From Deltaproteobacteria bacterium (GTDB lineage: Bacteria; Desulfobacterota; Desulfuromonadia; Geobacterales; DSM-12255), in contig JAGFXN010000067.1 in assembly GCA_017861215.1 (NCBI GenBank), forward strand, positions 1-8,004: a stretch of 8,004 nucleotides of DNA, read 5' to 3'. Made by a program: the position numbers and the translations under genes. The notes under the pieces were generated by a model, which saw only the letters and a program-made list of their open reading frames with translations, searched no databases and was not told where the DNA came from. Shown one piece after another: positions 1 through 5,842 of this stretch; position 1 is the first letter of the stretch; each line of letters begins with the position of its first letter.

Positions 1-139
1 TAGCCAGGGCAGTCACGACCTTGTACCCCCCCAACTCCAGGCGGGTAATGCCGACGGTCAGTCCGGTCAGGACCAGCAGCAGCAGCCAGATGGCGGTCAG
101 TTTGTAGTAGTTGACAATGTGGTGCGGCGGTTCGTTCAT
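1..139 (-). CDS. Cytochrome c oxidase subunit IV, prokaryotic type (partial, 3' end off window)
   Basis: The first 46 residues are visible; the gene continues beyond base 1. The N-terminus is short and polar with a His-His pair (residues 6-7). A hydrophobic segment rich in Leu, Val and Thr follows (about residues 14-31), then a loop containing GGYK and the start of a second hydrophobic segment. This pattern matches the small two- or three-helix subunit IV family of bacterial haem-copper oxidases (COX4_pro). That subunit is non-catalytic, sits in the membrane and is thought to stabilise the complex. The ATG lies 10 bases after the subunit III stop. An earlier ATG that overlaps that stop (148-150) closes after four codons, so 139 is the supported start. 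Position at the end of an oxidase operon strongly supports the call, since sequence alone is weak for such a short protein. Confidence 0.8.
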   Translation of the reverse strand, partial: MNEPPHHIVNYYKLTAIWLLLLVLTGLTVGITRLELGGYKVVTALA

Positions 140-149
140 GGGAAATCCA

Positions 150-752
150 TTACAGCATCAGATAATACAGCGGGAAAATAAAGATCCAGATCAGATCAAC
201 CAGGTGCCAGTAGAGGGCGCCGTTTTCCAGCAGAATGCCGTTGTCCGCAGTGACCGCACCGTTCTTCACCTTGACTGCAATCCAGACCAGCAGTATGCCG
301 CCGATCAGTACATGCAGGCCGTGGAGGCCGGTGGTCAGGTAGTAGAGACCAAAAAATACCGACTCCCCCGGATCACCTGACTTGAGACGCTCCGCGCCGG
401 GGTAGATGCCGTGACTGATTTTTGCGCTCCATTCAACGTACTTGATAACCAGAAAGCCGGCAGCGCAGAGGACCGTGCCACCGATCAGAGCCATCGACCG
501 GCGCTGTTCACTCCGCTGCACGGCAGTGACCGCCATGGCAGCGAAGAGGCTGCTGGTCAGCAGGATCAGCGTGTTGACCGTCCCTAAAACCCAGTCAAGT
601 TGCCTGCCGCCGGCGGCAAATTCCTCAGGATACCTCTTGAAATAAACCGCGTAGAGCAGGAACAGGCCGCCGAAGAGAAGCAGTTCGGTAAAAAGGAACA
701 GCCACATGCCGAGTTTGGCGCCGAAATAGTCATGGTGTTCGGTATTGCTCAT
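150..752 (-). CDS. Cytochrome c oxidase subunit III (five-helix form)
   Basis: This 200-residue integral membrane protein has five predicted helices, at about residues 14-37, 54-78, 87-108, 133-160 and 179-199. Family marks are the buried glutamate in TELLLFGG (E23), the KYVEW motif (E107), the GLHGLHVLIGG helix (H143, H146) and the C-terminal YWHLVDLIWIF segment (H183). Subunit III carries no redox cofactor. In the family it supports proton uptake and protects subunit I from turnover inactivation. The classical mitochondrial form has seven helices; this is the shorter form lacking the first two, as in many bacterial caa3 and quinol oxidases. The start codon overlaps the subunit I stop as ATGA, with a GGGAG ribosome site four bases upstream (757-761), so translation is probably coupled to subunit I. 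Confidence 0.95.
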   Translation of the reverse strand: MSNTEHHDYFGAKLGMWLFLFTELLLFGGLFLLYAVYFKRYPEEFAAGGRQLDWVLGTVNTLILLTSSLFAAMAVTAVQRSEQRRSMALIGGTVLCAAGFLVIKYVEWSAKISHGIYPGAERLKSGDPGESVFFGLYYLTTGLHGLHVLIGGILLVWIAVKVKNGAVTADNGILLENGALYWHLVDLIWIFIFPLYYLML

Positions 753-2365
753 GGCGCTCCCGTTTTGCTGAAATCATACGGGCCGTGAGTCACGACCGGC
801 TCTGCGGCAAAGTTCTCCGTAGGAGGCGGCGAGGAGATGGTCCATTCGAGAGTAGCACCGCCCCAGGGGTTGTTCCCAGCCGGTTCCCCCTTGAGGAGCC
901 CGCGAAAGAGATTGACCAGCATGATCACCATCCCGGCAGCCAGAATCCAGCTGCCGACCGTGGCAGCCAGGTTGAGAGAGCTGAATTCCGGAAGGTAGTC
1001 GTAGTAGCGGCGGGGCATTCCCTGCATGCCGAGCACCTGCATGGTGAAGTAAAGAATATTGAAACCGGTGAACATCAGCGCCCAGGCGACGAGGGCCGGT
1101 TTTTCGGCATAGCGGCGGCCGTAGAACTTGGGGAGCCAGTAGTGCATGGCCCCGAAAAAGGCAAAGCCGGTGCCGCCGAACATGACGTAATGGAAATGGC
1201 CGACCACAAAATGAGTGTCATGGACATGCACGTCGGTGGCGGCTGCCCCAAGGATTAGGCCGGAGAGCCCGCCGATAGAGAAGAGGAGGATGAAGGAGAG
1301 CGCGAAGAGCATGGGTGCTTCCAGGGAGATGGAGCCCTTGTAGAGGGTGGCTACCCAGTTGAAGACCTTGATGGCCGAGGGGATGGCGACGATGAAGGTG
1401 AGGAAGGAGAAGACCAGCACCGCCGTGTCGCTCATGCCGCTGGTGAACATGTGGTGCCCCCAGACCAGCGAGCCGGCGGCGGCGATGGCCAGGCTGGAGA
1501 AGGCGATCATCTTGTAGCCGAAGACCGGCTTGCGGGCAAAGACGGGAATAATATCGGAGATGACCCCCATGGCCGGCAGGATCATGATGTAGACCGCCGG
1601 ATGGGAGTAGATCCAGAAGAGATGCTGGTACATCAGCGGGTCCCCTCCCCGTCCCGGGTCGAACAGGCCGGTGCCGAGGAGCCGCTCGGCCATGACCAGC
1701 ACCAGGGTGATGGCCAGGATGGGGGTGGCCAGAATCTGTACCCAGGCGGTGGCGTACAGCGACCAGACGAACAGGGGCAGCTTTCCCCAGGTCATTCCCT
1801 CGGCCCGCAGACGGTGAATGGTGGTGACGAAATTAAGGCCGGTAAGAATGGCGGAAAAACCGATGACAAACACCCCGAACACCGCCAGGGTCACGTTGGT
1901 AACAGTGCGTGTGCTGAACGGGACATAGAAGGTCCAGCCGGTATCGGGCGGTCCGCCGCCGGTGAAAAGCGAGGTCAGCACGATGGCCGCGCCGGTGACA
2001 TAGAGCCACCAGGAAAGGAGGTTCAGCCGCGGAAAGGCGACATCACGGGCGCCGATCTGGATCGGCATCACCAGGTTGCCGAAGGCGCCGGGGAAACCGG
2101 GGAGGATGAAGAGGAAGATCATCACGACCCCATGCACGGTGAAGAGAGCGTTGTAGGTCTGGGCACCCATGATGGTTCGTCCCGGAGCCATCAGCTCGAT
2201 ACGGAGCAGCAGCCCCAGGATTACCCCGACCAGAAAGAAACTGAAGGTGGTGAAGAGGTAGAGCAGGCCGATCCGCTTGTGGTCGATGGAGAAGATCCAG
2301 GCAGTAATACCGCTCTTGCCGGTGTCGTTCCAGAAACTTGAGCGCGGCAGTTGGGCTGGATTCAT
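749..2365 (-). CDS. Cytochrome c oxidase subunit I, A2-type haem-copper oxidase
   Basis: This is the catalytic subunit (538 residues) that reduces O2 to water at a haem-CuB centre and pumps protons. Visible ligands are H78 and H392 (low-spin haem), H390 (high-spin haem), and H255, H304 and H305 (CuB). Y259 in HPAVY is the tyrosine that crosslinks to H255. K-channel residues are K333, with Ser330 where Thr is usual. D-channel residues D108 and N115 are present. The helix VI glutamate of A1 enzymes (FGHPEVY) is missing: the sequence is YSHPAVY, with Y253-S254. This YS signature defines the A2 class. H382-D383 sits at the expected Mg/Mn site. The C-terminal WGGATLEW and SSPPPTENF motifs are typical. 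The protein should have twelve transmembrane helices and acts in the inner membrane. The start overlaps the SCO stop as ATGA. Confidence 0.98.
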   Translation of the reverse strand: MNPAQLPRSSFWNDTGKSGITAWIFSIDHKRIGLLYLFTTFSFFLVGVILGLLLRIELMAPGRTIMGAQTYNALFTVHGVVMIFLFILPGFPGAFGNLVMPIQIGARDVAFPRLNLLSWWLYVTGAAIVLTSLFTGGGPPDTGWTFYVPFSTRTVTNVTLAVFGVFVIGFSAILTGLNFVTTIHRLRAEGMTWGKLPLFVWSLYATAWVQILATPILAITLVLVMAERLLGTGLFDPGRGGDPLMYQHLFWIYSHPAVYIMILPAMGVISDIIPVFARKPVFGYKMIAFSSLAIAAAGSLVWGHHMFTSGMSDTAVLVFSFLTFIVAIPSAIKVFNWVATLYKGSISLEAPMLFALSFILLFSIGGLSGLILGAAATDVHVHDTHFVVGHFHYVMFGGTGFAFFGAMHYWLPKFYGRRYAEKPALVAWALMFTGFNILYFTMQVLGMQGMPRRYYDYLPEFSSLNLAATVGSWILAAGMVIMLVNLFRGLLKGEPAGNNPWGGATLEWTISSPPPTENFAAEPVVTHGPYDFSKTGAP

Positions 2366-3207
2366 GGTTTCTCCCCGGCAGTCGCCCGCCGTTTTTTACG
2401 GCTCAACAGCAGGAAAGCAAGGAACCCTCCTGCGCAGAGAATCACGGTTGTGGCACTGACTTTCAGCAGATTGAAAACATACGTCTTGCCGGCCGGATCG
2501 TAGCTGAAACAGAAGTCCATCATCTTGCGGATGGACGTGCCGGCCAGTCCGCTGCGGGCTTCGGTGATGGCCAGGGCCAGGTCCTTGGGGAGAACCGTCA
2601 CTCCGTAGAGATAACGGACAATGGTACCGTCCTTGGCTACCAGAATGCTGACCACGGGGTGAGCAAAATCTTCGCCACGGCGTTCGAAGCGGTACCCAGC
2701 GCTGTCGGTCAGGCGGCGGATGGAGGCATTGTCACCGGTCAGGAAGCGCCAGCCATCCTCCGGGAACGGTTTCCTGATGGCGGCCAGGTAGGTCCGCTTA
2801 CTTCTGGCAGCCATGTCCGGAGTTTCCCGCTCGTCGAAACTGATGGAAAGCACCCGGTAGTCCTCCACCGGCTTTTGCTCCAGTCTCTGCAAGGCATTTG
2901 CCATGCGCGCCTGGAGGACACTGCAGACGTTGGCACAGCGGTAGTAGACGGGAAGAATGATTGTCGGACCGGAGATCAGCTCGGCGAGAGTGACCGTTTT
3001 GCCGGCTTCATCACGGAAGACAAGGTCAAGAGGGATCTTTGCCCCAAGGTGCTCTTCAATGCCGACTGCCAGACCCGGCAACGGTTCTGTCTGTTTAGTG
3101 TCATGGCGGTGCTGCTGCCCGTCATCGGCAATCTGGGCAATTGCCTGACCGGGCAGAAGCAGCAGCGACACAATAATCAGCTGTAGGACAATTCGGGAAG
3201 ATCGCAA
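2362..3207 (-). CDS. SCO1/SenC-family copper chaperone with C-terminal membrane anchor
   Basis: This 281-residue protein has an N-terminal signal or anchor (about residues 5-24), a thioredoxin-fold SCO domain (about 55-215) and a second hydrophobic helix near the C-terminus (about 249-269) followed by a basic tail. The copper ligands of the family are present: C91 and C95 in CANVC, and H183 in FAHP. SCO proteins deliver copper to, or reduce, the CuA site of oxidase subunit II on the outer face of the inner membrane. The usual CPDVCP is altered to CANVCS, so both prolines are gone but the metal ligands remain. The only sensible start is TTG at 3207, with no strong Shine-Dalgarno. An internal GTG at codon 13 would cut into the signal segment. 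It lies 35 bases after the cytochrome gene, the largest gap in the operon, and overlaps subunit I by ATGA. Confidence 0.93.
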   Translation of the reverse strand: MRSSRIVLQLIIVSLLLLPGQAIAQIADDGQQHRHDTKQTEPLPGLAVGIEEHLGAKIPLDLVFRDEAGKTVTLAELISGPTIILPVYYRCANVCSVLQARMANALQRLEQKPVEDYRVLSISFDERETPDMAARSKRTYLAAIRKPFPEDGWRFLTGDNASIRRLTDSAGYRFERRGEDFAHPVVSILVAKDGTIVRYLYGVTVLPKDLALAITEARSGLAGTSIRKMMDFCFSYDPAGKTYVFNLLKVSATTVILCAGGFLAFLLLSRKKRRATAGEKP

Positions 3208-3220
3208 TAATGTACACTCA

Positions 3221-3235
3221 AGCCTGTAACAGGCT
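3221..3235 (-). repeat. Perfect inverted repeat in the cytochrome c / SCO intergenic gap
   Basis: The 15-base sequence has seven-base arms (AGCCTGT and ACAGGCT) around one central base. As RNA it would form a six-pair stem with a three-base loop. It fills much of the only real gap inside the operon, 13 bases upstream of the TTG start of SCO. No run of T follows on the minus strand, so it is not a standard intrinsic terminator. It could be an RNA processing or stability element that tunes SCO and oxidase output relative to the bc genes. That role is inferred from position only. Confidence 0.4.
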
Positions 3236-3242
3236 GCCTCGG

Positions 3243-4082
3243 CTACGTTTCCGGCTGGTCGAAGGTTTTTCTGAGCAGATATGCCAGCAGAGCGGCCAGG
3301 AGAGCCCCTGCCACGGCAAAAGCCCCGATCAGCTTGCGGTTACGCTGCACTTCATCAATGCCCATCAGGAGATCATCAAGCTTCTGCAGTTCAGACTGCA
3401 GCAACACCGATTCAGTGGCGACCCGGGCGGTGTCAACGGTATGAAAGAGCGAGTGGAAGCGGTTGCGCACCGCAAACAGACCCTTTTCCAGGCGGTCGGT
3501 GTCAACCCCCTTTTGTTTGACTCCTGCAATTCTGGCGTCAATTGCCAGAATCCTGTTTTCAGTCGCCCCCATGGCAACCTTGATAGTTTCTGCCTGCTTG
3601 AAACCATGGCAACGGCTGCAGTTTTTTTCGTTGATAAGCTCCAGCGACGCCTTGCTGACGCGATGATTGCCGTGACAGGTTACGCAGGTCGGCCCGCCTT
3701 TGCCCAGCGCCTTGCCATGCTGGCTGGTCAGGTAGTCCTTTAATACTCCGACATGACAGCGGCCGCAGAAGGCAGGGATATCCTTCTCCCGTGGCGCCCC
3801 GAGGAAACCCCGCGCCGGGCTCATGGCATTGGCCGCATCCCTGGGGTCGCCGCCATGGCAGGAGTTGCAGGCGATGCCGTTTTCGGCATGGATGCTCCCC
3901 TGCCAGAGCCTGACCGGTTCACCGTACTTTCCCGGCAGCTTGCCGTGACACTGGATGCAGACGTTTTCGGCTGTCCCGGCAGCTGCTCCCTGTCCCGGCT
4001 TTGCTACCAGCACCATTGCCGCCAGGAGCCAGATCATCATGAGCCAATACGTCGTCTGCACGGGTAGATTTCGCTGCCTCAT
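3243..4082 (-). CDS. Membrane-anchored pentahaem cytochrome c, partner of the bc complex
   Basis: This 279-residue protein contains five CXXCH haem-attachment motifs: CIQCH (42-46), CNSCH (72-76), CGRCH (106-110), CVTCH (133-137) and CSRCH (155-159). An N-terminal hydrophobic segment (about 11-28) acts as a signal peptide or anchor. A haem-free, probably helical region (about 162-250) leads to a C-terminal membrane helix (about 252-270) and a short cytoplasmic tail. The haem domain should face the periplasm. The protein has exactly ten histidines: the five proximal ones plus H65, H122, H140, H210 and H214, enough for bis-His ligation of every haem. The gene overlaps the cytochrome b stop by ATGA. 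In this slot it most likely replaces cytochrome c1/f, taking electrons from the Rieske centre toward the oxidase. It is not a c1 or f homologue by eye. The family assignment is firm as a multihaem cytochrome; the specific partner is inferred. Confidence 0.92.
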   Translation of the reverse strand: MRQRNLPVQTTYWLMMIWLLAAMVLVAKPGQGAAAGTAENVCIQCHGKLPGKYGEPVRLWQGSIHAENGIACNSCHGGDPRDAANAMSPARGFLGAPREKDIPAFCGRCHVGVLKDYLTSQHGKALGKGGPTCVTCHGNHRVSKASLELINEKNCSRCHGFKQAETIKVAMGATENRILAIDARIAGVKQKGVDTDRLEKGLFAVRNRFHSLFHTVDTARVATESVLLQSELQKLDDLLMGIDEVQRNRKLIGAFAVAGALLAALLAYLLRKTFDQPET

Positions 4083-5182
4083 GAGTAGTGCCCCCAGATG
4101 GAAAGGCCGAGCCAGAGAAGGATGCCGCCCACGGCAGCTGCCATGAACAGCGGCCGTTTCAAGGGATGGCGTTCGCTGCCTCTGTCAAGAAAGGGGAACA
4201 GGGCCAGAAAGGTCATTGCCGCGCCCTGCACCGCTAAGCCTATAAATTCATTGGGGAATATTTTAAGGGTCTGGTAGTTGGCCAGAAAGTACCACTCCGG
4301 CTTGATATGGGCCGGGGTCTGGAAAGGGTTGGCCGCGACAAAGGATTCCCTGGTGAAGAAGAGATAGGGGTCAAAAAAGACCACTGCCAGGAAAAAGGCC
4401 AGGTAAAGGGCAATGGAAGTGGCATCCTGCAGGGCATAATTGGGGAAGAACGGGATGCCGCCCGGATGGCCTTCGTAACGATAGACATCACCCTGCCACC
4501 GGTTTTTGCTGTCCTTGACGCCAAAAGGTGGCGTTGAAACGCCGGTTCGCTTGAGGAAGAAAAGATGGGCGCCGACCAGGGCGGCCATGGCCAGCGGCAG
4601 GACGGTTACATGCAGGGCGAAGAAACGCCCCAGCGTCGGCGGGCCGACGAGTTTGCCGCCGCGGAGAAACTCCACCAGGAACTGGCCGATGACCGGGATG
4701 GAACTGACGCTGTTGGTGGCTACGGTGGTCGCCCAGAAGGAGAGCTGGCTCCAGGGGAGCAGGTAACCGGTCAGGGAAATGCCCATGACCAGGTTGAAGA
4801 GGATAAATCCGGAGAGCCAGTTCAGCTCACGCGGTCTTTTGTAGCTCCCCATGAACAGCACCGACAGCATATGGAACAGGAGGATCAGCACCATCATGTT
4901 CGAGCCGACGGCATGGCACATCCGGATCAGCCAGCCAAAGGGGACGTCGTTCATGATAAAGGTGACACTCTTGAAGGCCTTGTCGGCATCCGGCACATAA
5001 TAGATCAGTAACAGGATGCCGGTCACCACCTGCAGGCTGAAAATGAAGAGCAGAATGCTCCCCATGGAGTACCAGGCGTTGATATTGCACGGCAAAAGGT
5101 AGCCGGTCAGCTCCCTGGCCACAATGTCGCGGACGCCGAGGCGGCAATCAATCCAGTCGGTAAGACGTTTGAGCAGTCCCAT
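4079..5182 (-). CDS. Cytochrome b of a b6f-like quinol:cytochrome c oxidoreductase
   Basis: This 367-residue protein reads as cytochrome b6 fused to subunit IV: four N-terminal helices (about 40-62, 85-112, 122-143, 186-210) then three more (about 254-276, 311-332, 345-363). That is seven helices, not the eight of mitochondrial cytochrome b. Haem ligands are the pairs H90/H104 and H191/H206. The second pair is separated by 14 residues, the b6 spacing, rather than 13. The quinol-site PEWY motif is at 295-298. The b6 cysteine that binds the extra haem ci corresponds to Ser39 here, so that haem is not predicted at its usual site, although C32 lies nearby. The protein oxidises quinol in the inner membrane and feeds the Rieske protein and the low-potential haem chain. 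The start has a strong GGAGG site (5187-5191) and lies 12 bases after the Rieske stop. Confidence 0.96.
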   Translation of the reverse strand: MGLLKRLTDWIDCRLGVRDIVARELTGYLLPCNINAWYSMGSILLFIFSLQVVTGILLLIYYVPDADKAFKSVTFIMNDVPFGWLIRMCHAVGSNMMVLILLFHMLSVLFMGSYKRPRELNWLSGFILFNLVMGISLTGYLLPWSQLSFWATTVATNSVSSIPVIGQFLVEFLRGGKLVGPPTLGRFFALHVTVLPLAMAALVGAHLFFLKRTGVSTPPFGVKDSKNRWQGDVYRYEGHPGGIPFFPNYALQDATSIALYLAFFLAVVFFDPYLFFTRESFVAANPFQTPAHIKPEWYFLANYQTLKIFPNEFIGLAVQGAAMTFLALFPFLDRGSERHPLKRPLFMAAAVGGILLWLGLSIWGHYS

Positions 5183-5194
5183 GCGGCCTCCGCT

Positions 5195-5614
5195 TCAGCC
5201 TATGGTTATGGCGCCATTGGCGACGACAAAGGGGAGTCTGGCCAGTGGCTTCGGGGGCGGACCGGAGATGACAACGCCTTCGGGACTGTAGTGCCCGGCG
5301 TGGCAGGGGCAGAGAAACTCCTCTTTCTCCTTTAGCCATTGGACGATACAGCCAAGATGAGTACAGACGGCGGAGAGCGCCAGCAGCTCGCCACCCTGCC
5401 TGCGCACCAGCACCGCAGTCGAACCTGCATATTCGAAGAATTTTGCCCCGCCGGCCGGCACTTCCTGCTCCGGGATAACGACTTTGCTCCCCGCATTTTC
5501 CTTCTGTAGCGGCGCCAGATAGCGATAGACCGGATAGCCGACAGCAATCGCGGCCGAGGCGGTAACCCCCCCCAGGCAGATGCCGAGAAACTTTCGCCTC
5601 TCCTCGTTCACCAT
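5195..5614 (-). CDS. Rieske iron-sulfur protein of the bc complex
   Basis: This is a short Rieske protein (139 residues) that carries electrons from quinol to the c-type cytochrome. The N-terminus has a twin-arginine-like motif, RRKFLG (6-11), and a single membrane anchor (about 11-33), as expected for Tat export with an uncleaved signal. The 2Fe-2S ligands are C84 and H86 in CTHLGC and C102 and H105 in CPCHAGHY. C89 and C104 would form the stabilising disulfide. Box II normally reads CPCHGS-Y. Here the serine that hydrogen-bonds the cluster is Gly107, while Tyr109 is kept. Loss of that serine lowers the cluster potential in studied Rieske proteins, which fits menaquinol as donor. A GPPPKPL loop (118-124) follows. 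It is the first gene of the operon, with an AAGGAG ribosome site (5620-5625). Confidence 0.96.
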   Translation of the reverse strand: MVNEERRKFLGICLGGVTASAAIAVGYPVYRYLAPLQKENAGSKVVIPEQEVPAGGAKFFEYAGSTAVLVRRQGGELLALSAVCTHLGCIVQWLKEKEEFLCPCHAGHYSPEGVVISGPPPKPLARLPFVVANGAITIG

Positions 5615-5656
5615 AGATGCTCCTTCATGGCGTCAGGCATTGTAGAATGGTTTTTG

Positions 5657-5690
5657 CAGCCAAAGATGGGCTGTTGCAGCGTACCGCTGC
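5657..5690 (-). repeat. Paired inverted repeats in the operon leader
   Basis: Between the candidate promoter and the Rieske start there are two short hairpins. One is GCAGCG-N3-CGCTGC at 5676-5690, a perfect six-pair stem. The other is CAGCC-N7-GGCTG at 5657-5673. The arms share the GCAGC/GCTGC core, so the outer arms could also pair with each other, giving alternative folds in the 5' leader. No T run follows, so it is not a plain terminator. It could be an operator near the transcription start or a leader RNA switch. The function is unknown. Confidence 0.35.
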
Positions 5691-5708
5691 GGCGTTCATT
5701 TTCCTCAA

Positions 5709-5736
5709 AGCGTAGCAGCTCTCTTTGTTTTGTCAA
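5709..5736 (-). promoter_or_regulatory. Candidate sigma70 promoter of the bc/oxidase operon
   Basis: On the minus strand a perfect TTGACA -35 box (5731-5736) is followed after 16 bases by TACGCT (5709-5714), a weak -10 matching three of six consensus bases. Transcription would start near 5702, about 88 bases before the Rieske start codon. It lies just downstream of the terminator of the preceding gene, where an operon promoter is expected. The poor -10 suggests help from an activator, which is an inference. Confidence 0.45.
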
Positions 5737-5782
5737 TCAGCAGCGCGCCTGGCAGACGAAGACGGCAACAAAGGGCAGCAGC

Positions 5783-5816
5783 AAAAAAGCCGGTCAGAAA
5801 TTCTGACCGGCTTTTT
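5783..5816 (-). terminator. Intrinsic terminator after the flavin oxidoreductase gene
   Basis: A perfect 11-base inverted repeat (GCCGGTCAGAA and its complement, 5789-5811) around one central base is flanked by six A on the left and five T on the right. On the minus strand this gives a GC-rich stem followed by a run of U, 27 bases after the stop of the flavin oxidoreductase. The symmetric flanks would also let it work for plus-strand transcripts. It separates this gene from the respiratory operon. Confidence 0.93.
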
Positions 5817-5842
5817 ATGCAACCTGCATTGCTGAGAAAATG

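Noticed and set aside
1451..2341. Long plus-strand open frame (296 codons) opposite oxidase subunit I
   Set aside because: It is antisense to a fully conserved catalytic subunit. Its translation is rich in Gly, Asp, Glu, Gln and His with no recognisable domain, as expected of the complement of a GC-rich membrane-protein gene.
2338..3186. Plus-strand open frame (282 codons) opposite SCO
   Set aside because: The minus-strand frame has the copper ligands, signal segment and operon overlap; the plus frame has no supportable domain.
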